Below are positions 7,843-16,887 of a stretch of 64,000 nucleotides of DNA, in pieces. A program made the position numbers and the translations under genes. Under the pieces are notes generated by a model, which was given only the letters and a program-made list of their open reading frames with translations, did no database searches and was not told the origin of the DNA. The DNA comes from Cloacibacterium sp046296655 (GTDB lineage: Bacteria > Bacteroidota > Bacteroidia > Flavobacteriales > Weeksellaceae). Every line of letters begins with the position of its first letter. Within the stretch, counting starts at the first letter, position 1. Where the stretch lies: contig JBKBLE010000001.1 in assembly GCA_046296655.1 (NCBI GenBank), forward strand, positions 1-64,000, in the 5' to 3' direction.

Positions 7843-9150
7843 ATGAGAAAATTTTTAACGGTAATTTTTGTTTTTTCACTCGTTCTGAAAGGTTTCTCTC
7901 AAGACACCATCAGAATTTCTAGAGCAGAATTAGAACAAAAAATGGTAGACCAAAATCTTCAAGTGAAATTGGCAAATGACGAAGCCAAATTAGCACAAGC
8001 AGAACTATTGGGAACGAGAGCAATGTATTTACCTAATGTAAATGCTTCTTACACTTTTTCGAATACCAATAATCCTTTGTACGCTTTCGGTTCTAAATTG
8101 AATCAGGAGCGTATTACGCAAATGGATTTTGACCCAGCTAAATTAAATGCTCCAGATGCGATTTCTAATTTCGCTACTAAAATCGAGGTGCAACAACCCA
8201 TCATCAACATGGATGCGGTGTATCTTAAAAAGGCTGGACAAGTAAAATCTGAAGTCTTAAAAATTAAAGCGGAAAGAACCAAAGAATACATTCAGTTTGA
8301 GTTCAAAAAAGCATACATGCAACTACAATTAGCGTACAGAATGCTCGAAACACTTGAAAATGCTAAAACCACAACGCTAGCCAACAAAAAAGTAATCGAT
8401 AATTATTTCAAAAACGGAATGATTCAGAAAACGGAAGTGTTGTACATAGACGTTCGTGTAAAAGAAATTGAAAATCAGATTGCTTATGCGAAGTCTAACA
8501 TAAAAAATGCTTCGGATTACCTTTATTTCTTATTAGACGAAGAGTCTTTCAATAAGGTTTTCAAGCCTACTGAAAAATTAGAATTTCAAAACCAGATTTT
8601 AGAAAATACGGCTACACTAAATTTGGAAAGAAAAGATTTACAAGCCTATCAAAAATCTCTGGAAGCATATGATTATCTGATTAAATCTACCAAAGCCAAA
8701 TTTTTACCAAGATTAAATGCTTTCGGAAGTTTTGAATTGTATGATAACAAATTCGCACAGTTTGGTGCCAATGGTTATTTGGCAGGAGTTCAGTTGTCTT
8801 GGAATGTTTTTGATGGTTTGAAAGCAAAATCTGAACAGGAAAAATATAAAGCAGAACTCACCAAAGCACAAACCGAAATCACTCAATACAACAAACAAAG
8901 TCAGTTAGAACTCAATAAAGCAAATCGCCAAGTTCAAGATGCCGAAAACAAGGTAAACCTTACCAAACTAGCGCTGGAACAAAGCAAAGAAGCCTACAGA
9001 ATTCGTAAAAACAGATACGACCAAGGTTTAGAGAAATCATCAGACTTGTTAATGAGCGAAACCACGATGTCTCAAAAAGATTTGGAATACCAACAAGCTA
9101 TTTTTGAATACAATGTCGCTTTAGAATACTATAAATTTTTAAAAAATTAA
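7843..9150 (+). CDS. TolC-family outer membrane efflux protein
   Basis: The outer membrane channel of a tripartite efflux pump. It is 435 aa with a signal peptide (MRKFLTVIFVFSLVLKGFSQ), then the repeated alpha-helical outer membrane factor domain typical of TolC: long amphipathic helices rich in Ala, Gln, Glu and Lys, and a second-half motif EAYRIRKNRYDQGLEKSSDLL. It heads an operon with a periplasmic adaptor (60 nt downstream) and an RND pump. Its promoter has a Crp/Fnr-like palindrome at an activating position. The substrate cannot be read from the sequence. Confidence 0.93.
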   Translation: MRKFLTVIFVFSLVLKGFSQDTIRISRAELEQKMVDQNLQVKLANDEAKLAQAELLGTRAMYLPNVNASYTFSNTNNPLYAFGSKLNQERITQMDFDPAKLNAPDAISNFATKIEVQQPIINMDAVYLKKAGQVKSEVLKIKAERTKEYIQFEFKKAYMQLQLAYRMLETLENAKTTTLANKKVIDNYFKNGMIQKTEVLYIDVRVKEIENQIAYAKSNIKNASDYLYFLLDEESFNKVFKPTEKLEFQNQILENTATLNLERKDLQAYQKSLEAYDYLIKSTKAKFLPRLNAFGSFELYDNKFAQFGANGYLAGVQLSWNVFDGLKAKSEQEKYKAELTKAQTEITQYNKQSQLELNKANRQVQDAENKVNLTKLALEQSKEAYRIRKNRYDQGLEKSSDLLMSETTMSQKDLEYQQAIFEYNVALEYYKFLKN

Positions 9151-9209
9151 AATCTCTGTGAACGCTGTGTGTTCACTGCTTCTCTGTGTTTAAATTTAAA
9201 TAAATCATT

Positions 9210-10298
9210 ATGAAAAAATATATTTATTCAGCATTATTTTTAGGAAGCGTATTCCTTGCAAGTTGTTCTTCAGACGAAAATAAATCTGCAGAATTGAATG
9301 ACAAACCAATCGCGGTTACCGTAAATAAATCTGCCACCAACGCAGTAGGTTCTAATGCTACAGCAAGTGGAAAACTAGTCGCTAAAAATTCTGTAAATGT
9401 TTCTACCAGAATGATGGGGTACATTACTGCAATGCGCGCAGAAGTAGGGCAATATGTGAATGCGGGTCAACTTTTAGTAAGCATCAACAGTACAGATATT
9501 CAAGCAAAAGGCGGACAGGCTTCAGCGAACATAGCGCAAGCACAAGCCAATTACAATATCGCGAAAAAAGATTTTGAAAGATTTCAAAATTTATACAAAA
9601 ATCAAAGTGCTTCTCAAAAAGAATTAGATGATATGAGAGCGCGTTACGAAATGGCTCAAGCAGGTTTACAAGCAGCGCAGCAAATGAAAAACGAAGTAAA
9701 CGCTCAGTACAGATATACCAATGTTACAGCACCTATTTCTGGTACAGTTACAGCGAAATATGCTAGTCAAGGGGATATGGCAAGTCCAGGAATGCCTTTA
9801 TTAACCATAGAATCTCCAGGAGCTTTACAAGCCCAAGTTTTAGTTTCTGAACAGAATATTACCCTTTTAAAATCTGGAATGCCAGTAAAAGTCACCTTGA
9901 AATCTACCAATAAAGAAGTTTCGGGTACGGTTTCAGAAATCAGCAGATCTTCAACGAATACTGGTGGGCAATACTTAGTGAAAATTAATGTACCTGCTTC
10001 TAAAGATTTATTACCAGGAATGTTTGTGAATGTTCAGTTTCCTTTCAAAAATTCTGGAAATGTGAATCAGGATTTCCAAGAAGGCGTAATGATTCCGAAA
10101 TCTGCAATCGTAGAAAACGGACAATTAACAGGAGTGTACACCGTGAGTTCACAAAATACCGCAGTTCTAAGATGGGTGAAAGTGGGTAAAACTTTCGGTG
10201 ATCAAGTAGAAATTTTATCAGGCCTTAATGCAAATGACCAGTACATCATTTCAGCAGAAGGAAAATTGTATAACGGAGCAAAAGTTAGTTTAAAATAA
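9210..10298 (+). CDS. periplasmic adaptor (membrane fusion protein) of RND efflux pump
   Basis: Links the inner-membrane RND pump to the TolC channel. It is 362 aa and a predicted lipoprotein, with the lipobox LASC placing the acylated Cys at residue 19. The family order is visible: beta-strands, a lipoyl-like half (about 65-95), a coiled-coil hairpin rich in Ala and Gln (about 95-165), the second lipoyl half (TAPISGTVTAKYASQGD), then beta-barrel and membrane-proximal domains. It lies between the TolC and RND genes. A 7-nt repeat array fills the 77-nt gap to the RND gene. Confidence 0.94.
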   Translation: MKKYIYSALFLGSVFLASCSSDENKSAELNDKPIAVTVNKSATNAVGSNATASGKLVAKNSVNVSTRMMGYITAMRAEVGQYVNAGQLLVSINSTDIQAKGGQASANIAQAQANYNIAKKDFERFQNLYKNQSASQKELDDMRARYEMAQAGLQAAQQMKNEVNAQYRYTNVTAPISGTVTAKYASQGDMASPGMPLLTIESPGALQAQVLVSEQNITLLKSGMPVKVTLKSTNKEVSGTVSEISRSSTNTGGQYLVKINVPASKDLLPGMFVNVQFPFKNSGNVNQDFQEGVMIPKSAIVENGQLTGVYTVSSQNTAVLRWVKVGKTFGDQVEILSGLNANDQYIISAEGKLYNGAKVSLK

Positions 10299-10305
10299 TA
10301 TGAGT

Positions 10306-10375
10306 TCCAAGATACGAGATACGAGTTTTTTACTCGAAACCCGTAACCCGAAACCCGTAACAAATAGAGAATAGT
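10306..10375. repeat. 7-nt period repeat array between adaptor and RND genes
   Basis: Ten heptads fill the gap. Units include ATACGAG (twice), CCCGTAA (twice) and CCCGAAA. The array ends at the RND start codon. Confidence 0.7.
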
Positions 10376-13300
10376 ATGGAAAAAGGATTTGCAGGACGCA
10401 TCGCCGAGTTTTTTATCAATTCAAAATTAACGATTTTGTTGATGATTGCATTGATGATTATTGGGGTGTACAGTTCCACATTAATACCAAGAGAAGAAGA
10501 GCCACAAATTATCGTTCCGATGGCAGACATAATGGTAGGTTATCCTGGTGCTTCGCCTAAAGAGGTAGAAAGCAGAGTGGTAAAACCATTAGAAAAAATC
10601 ATCTCAAACATAAAAGGAGTAGAGCACGTTCATTCTATGGCAATGAACGGACAAGCCATGATTATCGTTCAGTTTTACGTAGGCGAAGATACAGAGCGTT
10701 CTTACGTGAAACTCTATGACGAACTCATGAAAAATAAAAATATTTTTCCGAAAGGCGTTTATGAACCGATGGTGAAAACCCGTTCTATTGATGATGTTCC
10801 TATGCTGGGTTTAACACTTTGGAGCGAAAAATATAATGATTACGAACTTCGTCAGATGACAGAAGAATTGTCTTCGGAAATCAAGAAAATTAAAGACGTT
10901 TCTTTAACCAAAGTCATTGGAGGAAGAAACCGCCAGTTAAAAGTTGAGTTAGATAAAGATAAAATGGCTGAATTGAGCATTGATGCATTAAACGTGATGC
11001 AAATGATTCAAGCCAATAACGAAAGTTCTCAATCAGGAAGTTTTGATGCTAATGACACTGAATATCTATTGACGACAGGACAGTTTTTAAGTTCTGCAGA
11101 AGACGTAGAAAATTTGGTAGTAGGAACTTCGCAAAATATGCCGGTTTACCTGAAACAAATTGCAAAAGTAGAAGATGGACCGCAATCTCCAGCGAATTAT
11201 GTGAGTTTCGGTTATGGTAATGCAGTAGAAAATGGTAAAAAATTCAAATCAGAATATCCTGCAGTTACGCTTTCGGTTTCTAAAGTGAAAGGAGCAGATG
11301 CCATGAAAATTTCTGAACAGATTTTGGATAAAGTAGAAGATTTAAAGAAAACTTTAATTCCGAATGATGTTCATGTAGAAGTCACCAGAAACTACGGAGA
11401 GACTGCTTCTCATAAAGTTTCAGAATTATTGATGCACCTTGGAGTTGCAATTTTAGCAGTAACCGTTTTGGTAATGCTCGCAATGGGTTGGAGAGGCGGA
11501 TTAGTTGTGTTTTTCTCTGTTCCGTTGACGTTTGCTCTAACGCTTTTCAGCTATTATATTCTCGGATATACCTTGAATAGAATTACGCTTTTCGCTCTAG
11601 TTTTTGTGGTGGGAATTGTGGTAGACGACAGTATTATTATTGCTGAAAACATGCACCGACATTTCCACATGAAGAAATTGCCATTCAAACAAGCAGCGAT
11701 TTATGCCATTAATGAAGTGGGAAATCCTACGATTTTGGCTACTTTCACCGTAATTGCTGCCATTTTACCGATGGCTTTCGTAAGCGGAATGATGGGACCT
11801 TATATGTCTCCAATGCCAATTGGTGCTTCTATTGCGATGATGCTTTCATTATTCGTTGCGTTAACCGTTACTCCTTATTTAGGTTACCATTTATTGAAAG
11901 TAAAAGATAACGAAGAGCATAAGGAAGAACAAGGAATGGAAACCAGCAAAATCTATAAAATTTACAAAAAAATAGAGCAGCCATTCTTAGACAGCGGCAA
12001 AAAACGTTGGGCGATGATGGGAATTACCGTAGTATTGTTATTGATTTCTATGTTGGCTTTCGCTACAAAATGGGTAGCGGTAAAAATGCTTCCTTTTGAC
12101 AATAAAAATGAAATCCAAGTGGTGATTGATATGCCAGAAGGAACGACTTTGGAAAGAACGGCTTCGGTTACTCAAGAAATTGCGCAGTACCTGAAAACCG
12201 TTCCAGAAGTGGTAAATTATCAGTCTTACGTTGGAACTTCTGCACCGATTACTTTCAATGGTCTAGTTCGTCACTACGATATGCGTGGACAAAGCAATAC
12301 TGCTGATATTCAGGTGAATTTATTGCACAAAGAAGACAGAGATAATCAAAGTCACGATGTAGCAAAAAACATTCGTCCAGAAATTCAGAAAATTGCGAAA
12401 AAATACAATGCCAATGTAAAAATTGTAGAAGTACCACCTGGTCCGCCAGTTTTATCAACGATTGTTGCAGAAATTTATGGCCCTGATTATGATGAGCAAA
12501 TTAAAGTAGCCAATCAAGTTCAAAATATTCTGAACAATACAGATGATGTGGTAGATGTAGATTGGATGGTTGAAGCTCCACAAACAGAGTTCAAATTGGT
12601 TGCTGATAAAGAAAAAGCAATGTTGAACGGTGTTGCTCCAGCACAAATTGTAGGAAATCTTACGTATTTGATAGGGGAACATCCGATTGGAAATCTGTAT
12701 GATGAAAAATCGTACGATGCAGTAGACATTGTTATGAAATTGAATGATGCAGATAAAACTTCAATTACAGATATTACTGATGTAAAAATAAAAGGACAAA
12801 TGGGAAATATGGTTCCTGTAAGTGATTTGGTGAAAGTTCAGCGCGAAGAATTACAGAAAACCATTTACAGAAAAGACCAAAAAAGGGTAGTGTACGTATT
12901 GGCAGATATGGCAGGAGGTTTAGAAAGTCCAGCGTATGCAATTCTGGGAATGGAAGAAAAATTGAAAAAAATACAACTTCCAAAAGGATATTCTATTAAT
13001 GAATTGTACATGAATCAACCAAGCAATGAAGACGATTATACCGTAAAATGGGACGGTGAATGGCAAATTACGTTAGAAGTATTCCGAGATTTAGGAGCAG
13101 CTTTTGCAGTGGTAATTATCATTATCTACATGCTGATTGTAGGTTGGTTCCAAAACTTTAAAACACCAATGATCATGATGGTTGCGATTCCGCTTTCTTT
13201 GATTGGTATTGTTCTCGGACACTGGTTATTAGGAGCGTTCTTCACCGCAACTTCATTCATCGGGATGATTGCTTTAGCGGGAGTCATGGTAAGAAACTCG

Positions 13301-13621
13301 GTATTGCTCATTGACTTTATAGAAATTCGACTCAATGAAGGAATTCCGATGAAACAAGCGATTATAGAAGCAGGAGCGGTAAGAACTACACCAATTTTAT
13401 TAACAACAGGAGCGGTAGTTATAGGAGCGGTAATCATCTTATTCGACCCTATTTTCCAAGGATTAGCCATTTCATTGGTTTTTGGAGCAATTGTTTCTAC
13501 TTTGTTGACGCTAATCGTAATTCCATTGATTTATTACATGACCGAAAAGAAAAAATGGGAGAAAATACACGCAGATGAAAAAACAGAATATGGCGAGATT
13601 TCTTCAGAGGATAACCTATAA
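10376..13621 (+). CDS. RND efflux transporter permease
   Basis: A proton-driven inner-membrane pump of 1081 aa, AcrB/MdtC-like. It has two repeats of six membrane segments with large periplasmic loops after TM1 and TM7. The TM4 proton-relay motif is present as VVDDSIIIAENMH near residue 415. Sequences such as PREEEPQI after TM1 and VMVRNSVLLIDFIE late in TM10-11 also fit the family. The ORF contains no frameshift. It forms one unit with the TolC and adaptor genes, and two small genes follow within 30 nt. Its substrate is unknown; the rhodanese and DUF2892 neighbours and Crp/Fnr-like sites hint at redox or sulfur stress rather than antibiotics, but this is inference. Confidence 0.95.
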   Translation: MEKGFAGRIAEFFINSKLTILLMIALMIIGVYSSTLIPREEEPQIIVPMADIMVGYPGASPKEVESRVVKPLEKIISNIKGVEHVHSMAMNGQAMIIVQFYVGEDTERSYVKLYDELMKNKNIFPKGVYEPMVKTRSIDDVPMLGLTLWSEKYNDYELRQMTEELSSEIKKIKDVSLTKVIGGRNRQLKVELDKDKMAELSIDALNVMQMIQANNESSQSGSFDANDTEYLLTTGQFLSSAEDVENLVVGTSQNMPVYLKQIAKVEDGPQSPANYVSFGYGNAVENGKKFKSEYPAVTLSVSKVKGADAMKISEQILDKVEDLKKTLIPNDVHVEVTRNYGETASHKVSELLMHLGVAILAVTVLVMLAMGWRGGLVVFFSVPLTFALTLFSYYILGYTLNRITLFALVFVVGIVVDDSIIIAENMHRHFHMKKLPFKQAAIYAINEVGNPTILATFTVIAAILPMAFVSGMMGPYMSPMPIGASIAMMLSLFVALTVTPYLGYHLLKVKDNEEHKEEQGMETSKIYKIYKKIEQPFLDSGKKRWAMMGITVVLLLISMLAFATKWVAVKMLPFDNKNEIQVVIDMPEGTTLERTASVTQEIAQYLKTVPEVVNYQSYVGTSAPITFNGLVRHYDMRGQSNTADIQVNLLHKEDRDNQSHDVAKNIRPEIQKIAKKYNANVKIVEVPPGPPVLSTIVAEIYGPDYDEQIKVANQVQNILNNTDDVVDVDWMVEAPQTEFKLVADKEKAMLNGVAPAQIVGNLTYLIGEHPIGNLYDEKSYDAVDIVMKLNDADKTSITDITDVKIKGQMGNMVPVSDLVKVQREELQKTIYRKDQKRVVYVLADMAGGLESPAYAILGMEEKLKKIQLPKGYSINELYMNQPSNEDDYTVKWDGEWQITLEVFRDLGAAFAVVIIIIYMLIVGWFQNFKTPMIMMVAIPLSLIGIVLGHWLLGAFFTATSFIGMIALAGVMVRNSVLLIDFIEIRLNEGIPMKQAIIEAGAVRTTPILLTTGAVVIGAVIILFDPIFQGLAISLVFGAIVSTLLTLIVIPLIYYMTEKKKWEKIHADEKTEYGEISSEDNL

Positions 13622-13636
13622 AAAAATGTATTCAAT

Positions 13637-13930
13637 ATGAAACTTTTAATGATTACAGCGATTAGAGAATTTGAGAAAAATGTAAAAGATATCCTCAATC
13701 ATTCTGGAGTAAAATCTTTTTCATACCATTATGTAAAAGGTTACAAAAATGAAAGCGATGGCAGTTCAGAAAACTGGTTCGGAGCTTCACACACCGAGAT
13801 AGATTCTGTATTATTTGCCGTTTTTATCGACGAGAATTTCACTGAAGAAGTGTATAAAAAAGTGGAATTTTTTAACGGAAAACAAAAATCCCTTTCTAAA
13901 ATTCATGTAGCCACATTAAATATAGAATAA
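13637..13930 (+). CDS. small hypothetical protein, possibly PII-like
   Basis: A 97-aa soluble protein 15 nt after the RND gene, so almost certainly co-transcribed. The N-terminus (MKLLMITAIREFEKNVKDIL) and VKGYKNESDGS suggest a ferredoxin-like PII fold, in which a beta strand and helix are followed by a ligand loop. The canonical PII uridylylation Tyr context is not obvious. PII-like proteins often sit next to transporters and gate them, so a regulatory role for the pump is plausible. This is inferred from fold impression and context only. Confidence 0.7.
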   Translation: MKLLMITAIREFEKNVKDILNHSGVKSFSYHYVKGYKNESDGSSENWFGASHTEIDSVLFAVFIDENFTEEVYKKVEFFNGKQKSLSKIHVATLNIE

Positions 13931-13949
13931 TCAATATAACTATAGAAAT

Positions 13950-14156
13950 ATGAAGACAAGAGTAATACACGGGTTCGCTGGAACCATTATATTAACAAGT
14001 TTGTTGCTGGGAATTTTTGTACACCAAAATTGGTTTTGGTTAACAGGTTTCGTAGGTGCTAATTTGTTTCAAAACGCTTTTACCAACTGGTGTTTATTAA
14101 GTACCATTTTAGAAAAATTGGGCTTAAAAGACGAGAAAGACACTTGTTGTAACTAA
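13950..14156 (+). CDS. DUF2892 (YgaP membrane domain-like) protein
   Basis: A 68-aa protein with two hydrophobic segments (about 8-24 and 28-45) and a cytoplasmic tail ending in a Cys pair (DTCCN). It resembles the DUF2892 segment that anchors the rhodanese YgaP in E. coli. The rhodanese gene at the head of this cluster could supply the soluble half. It is the last gene before a strong terminator. Confidence 0.8.
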   Translation: MKTRVIHGFAGTIILTSLLLGIFVHQNWFWLTGFVGANLFQNAFTNWCLLSTILEKLGLKDEKDTCCN

Positions 14157-14179
14157 ATTTTTTTTCATTTGTGTTTTTA

Positions 14180-14216
14180 GGCTTCATTTGTATTTTACAA
14201 GTGGGGCCTTTTTTTT
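14180..14216 (+). terminator. terminator of the efflux operon
   Basis: A 13-bp stem (14180-14192 with 14196-14208) with several G-U pairs, a TTT loop and eight T after it. Confidence 0.85.
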
Positions 14217-14271
14217 ATGATTTATCCTTAGGAAGTAATTAATATAATATTTGATAAAAAAGATTTTTTAT

Positions 14272-14460
14272 GACCTCAGTTTCGTAGGCGTTAAAAAATT
14301 GAAATTAAAATTCGTTAAAAAATTCCTGTTGTTTGAAAAAGCATGGACAAAAGCGTTGGATTGAGTTTCAGGGATTTTAGAGTTTTAATTTCAATTTTAG
14401 CCGAAGAAAGTGCAGTCTTGATTTTTGGTTCTTTTCATCAAGGAAAAGAACAGAAGCTTT
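14272..14460. repeat. putative decayed repeat element
   Basis: A perfect 16-bp inverted repeat (14295-14310 with 14383-14398) encloses 72 nt, followed by a 9-bp hairpin (14428-14436 with 14443-14451). No gene is visible. The compact paired layout suggests a non-autonomous element or a remnant. It lies between the efflux terminator and the GNAT promoter. Confidence 0.45.
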
Positions 14461-14495
14461 AAAATAAATTTTTTATGCTGGGCTCATTTTTTTAT

Positions 14496-14503
14496 TACAT
14501 TTG
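14496..14503 (+). promoter_or_regulatory. -7 element of the GNAT gene
   Basis: TACATTTG fits TAnnTTTG and ends 14 nt before the ATG at 14518. No good -33 TTG is visible. This placement decides the start in favour of 14518 over an upstream in-frame codon at 14425. Confidence 0.5.
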
Positions 14504-14517
14504 TTAAAATTAACATC

Positions 14518-15045
14518 ATGAATTTCAGCATACAAACCATTTTAGAAAGTCACAAAGTAAGACTGGTTCCGCTTCAGGAATCAGATTTCGAAAGATTGTA
14601 TCAAGTAGCTTCAGACCCTTTGGTTTGGGAACAACACCCGAATAAAAACCGTTTCCAAAAAGATATTTTTAGAAATTTTTTTGATGGAGCCATGATTTCC
14701 GAAGGCGCTTTTATCATCATCGATAAAGTAAGCAATGAAGTGGCGGGAAGTACCAGATTTTACAGTTATGACGAAGATGAAAACTCTATTTTCATAGGCT
14801 ATACATTTTATGGTAGGAAATTTTGGGGAGGTCAGTTGAATCCTATTGTTAAAAAAATGATGTTAGACTATATTTTTCAGTATGTAGATTTGGTGAAATT
14901 TCATGTAGGCGCAGAAAATTGGCGTTCCCGAAAAGCCATGGAAAAATTAGGAGCCGAATTCAAAGGAGAAGTAATGGTAGCGTATCACGGCGAACCTACC
15001 AAACAAAACGTAGAATATTGGATTAAAAAAGAAAACTGGAAATAA
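14518..15045 (+). CDS. GNAT-family N-acetyltransferase
   Basis: A 175-aa acetyltransferase of the RimJ/RimL-like group (Acetyltransf_3 type), transferring acetyl from acetyl-CoA to an unknown amine. Visible features are the N-terminal LESHKVRLVPLQESDFERLY, the central strand EVAGSTRFYSYDEDENSIFIGYTF, and the C-terminal VKFHVGAENWRSRKAMEKLGAEFKGE, typical of ribosomal-protein acetyltransferase relatives. The longer in-frame start at 14425 would run through the promoter and has no family support. The gene stops three bases before the convergent 46-aa ORF. Confidence 0.88.
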   Translation: MNFSIQTILESHKVRLVPLQESDFERLYQVASDPLVWEQHPNKNRFQKDIFRNFFDGAMISEGAFIIIDKVSNEVAGSTRFYSYDEDENSIFIGYTFYGRKFWGGQLNPIVKKMMLDYIFQYVDLVKFHVGAENWRSRKAMEKLGAEFKGEVMVAYHGEPTKQNVEYWIKKENWK

Positions 15046-15186
15046 TTACATGCAACCTTTCAGCGCATTGGCTCCCCAAATAATAGCAATCAGCGAAAGC
15101 GTGCCTTTTACTGAGAAAAATAAAATGCCTAACCAACCGTATTTTTTAAGAAGGGTTTTCCATTTTGGAGTCTTTTTTTCTTCCAT
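15046..15186 (-). CDS. small single-pass membrane protein (46 aa)
   Basis: On the minus strand an ATG at 15184-15186 opens 46 codons. The protein has a basic N-terminal stretch (MEEKKTPKWKTLLKKYG), one hydrophobic segment (about 18-40: WLGILFFSVKGTLSLIAIIW) and the end ALKGCM. Positive residues before the segment predict an N-in orientation. The composition and the charged-then-hydrophobic plan are far from random, and similar short proteins occur in related genomes as far as I recall. It converges on the GNAT gene without overlap. Function is unknown. Confidence 0.7.
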   Translation of the reverse strand: MEEKKTPKWKTLLKKYGWLGILFFSVKGTLSLIAIIWGANALKGCM

Positions 15187-15262
15187 AAATATTTTTTTAA
15201 TTTATAATATTGAATTTAAGAGCCTATCTAGATTTTATTATTTTAAATTTTGTAAACTCTGA

Positions 15263-15433
15263 AATATTCAATTTAAAAATGTTTTTTATATTGTATTTAT
15301 CGCAGATTTTGCAGATTATGCCGAAATTCTTTGAATATCTAAATCTGCTAAATCCGTCTAATCAGCGAGATAATTGATTCTAAATTTTTATAAATCTTAA
15401 TGGCTTAAAATTGGTTCTAATTTGATGAAGATT
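15263..15433. other. intergenic region with a dispersed phrase
   Basis: No gene is visible. At 15299-15375 it contains CGCAGATTTTGCAGATTA and CTAATCAGCGAGA. A related phrase occurs at 39936-40003 upstream of trpC. Confidence 0.4.
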
Positions 15434-16660
15434 CTAAAAATCTTCGTTGATGTGTTTGTCTCTAAATCCTAAAAAGTATAAAACCCCATCTAAACCTATT
15501 GATGAGATAGATTGTCTGGCATTTTCTTTAACCTTTGGTTTGGCGTGAAAAGCAATTCCCAAACCGGCAATGTTCAGCATTGGTAAATCATTAGCGCCGT
15601 CTCCTACAGCAATTACTTGATCCAATTCTATATTTTCTACCTGAGCCAAAAATTTCAAAAGTTCTGCTTTTCTGTTTCCGTCTACAATGTCTCCCAAATG
15701 TTTTCCAGTGAGCTTTCCATCTTTTATTTCGAGTTCGTTGGCATACAAATAATCTACTCCAAAACGTTTTTTTAGATATTTCCCGAAAAAGGTAAAGCCA
15801 CCAGAAAGAATAGCAATTTTATAACCACATTTCTTTAAAATATGCATCAGTCGGTCTGCACCATCCATAATCGGAAGATTTTCTGCAATTTCTTGCAATA
15901 CAGATTCGTCTAAACCTTCCAAAAGAGAAACACGTTTTTTAAAACTTTCGCTAAAATCTATTTCGCCACGCATTGCTGCTTCGGTGATGGCTCTTACTTC
16001 TTCACCAGTTCCAGCTCTTTCTGCCAATTCATCAATAACTTCTGTTTTGATTAAAGTAGAATCCATGTCAAAACAGATTAATCGTCTGTTTCTACGGTAA
16101 ATATTATCTTTTTGAAATGAAATATCAATGTCTAATGCTCCACTTAAAGTCACAAATTTTTCGTGAATTAAATTCACATTTTGTGGAGTTCCACGCACCG
16201 AAAATTCTATACAAGACCTATTTTGACTATCGTCTTCAGAATCGAGTGGAATTCTTCCCGTCAATCTTTTAATGGTATCGATGTTGAGACCTTGCTCTGC
16301 AATCACTTTTGTGACATGAGCCAATTGGTTGGCTTCTATTTTTTGGCCAAGAACGGTAATCACATAACTTTCTTTGCCTTGTCTGGAAACCCATTGATCA
16401 TAGTCTTCTCTTTCGATGGGCGTAAATTTCGCTTGTACACCAAGTTCGTAAGATTTAAAAAGCAAGTCTTTCAAAATATTGCCTTGCATAACAGGGTCTA
16501 AACGAAACAAAATGCCTAAAGATAAAGATTGATGGATGTTTGCCTGACCAATATCTAGAATCGTTGCATTGTGTTTACTTAAAATTTCAGTGAGCGATGA
16601 GGTTACCCCGGGTTTATCTTCACCCGTAATACTCATTAATACAATTTCATGTTTGGTCAT
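15434..16660 (-). CDS. serB: phosphoserine phosphatase with N-terminal ACT domains
   Basis: Dephosphorylates O-phospho-L-serine to serine, the last step of serine synthesis. The protein is 408 aa from MTKHEIVLMS. Two ACT-like regulatory domains fill about 1-180 (ITGEDKPGVTSSLTEIL opens the first). The HAD phosphatase follows: motif I FDMDSTLIKTEVIDELA near residue 203, where the first Asp is the nucleophile, motif II SGGFTFF, and motif IV GDGANDLPML. The 12 extra residues of the longest ORF (start 16696) are unlikely, because the family starts right before the ACT strand. It appears monocistronic. Confidence 0.93.
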   Translation of the reverse strand: MTKHEIVLMSITGEDKPGVTSSLTEILSKHNATILDIGQANIHQSLSLGILFRLDPVMQGNILKDLLFKSYELGVQAKFTPIEREDYDQWVSRQGKESYVITVLGQKIEANQLAHVTKVIAEQGLNIDTIKRLTGRIPLDSEDDSQNRSCIEFSVRGTPQNVNLIHEKFVTLSGALDIDISFQKDNIYRRNRRLICFDMDSTLIKTEVIDELAERAGTGEEVRAITEAAMRGEIDFSESFKKRVSLLEGLDESVLQEIAENLPIMDGADRLMHILKKCGYKIAILSGGFTFFGKYLKKRFGVDYLYANELEIKDGKLTGKHLGDIVDGNRKAELLKFLAQVENIELDQVIAVGDGANDLPMLNIAGLGIAFHAKPKVKENARQSISSIGLDGVLYFLGFRDKHINEDF

Positions 16661-16887
16661 AGCAATTCTTTGCCCAAAAATACACAATTTCTGCAAAAAT
16701 CCCTTTCTATACTATTCATTTTCTTTTCTGAAATTTTTAATATAATAGATATTTTATCTTTCAAATTCTTTTATTGTAAAAAATAAATTTATCTAACGTT
16801 TAATTTTGATAAATATTTAACAAAATGCGATTTTTTTTATTGATTCTTTAAAATTTAATATATTTACCGAAATTCAAATTCAACATA

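Noticed and set aside
15050..15262. 70-aa plus-strand ORF
   Set aside because: It is the antisense of the 46-aa membrane protein, which has much better coding character.
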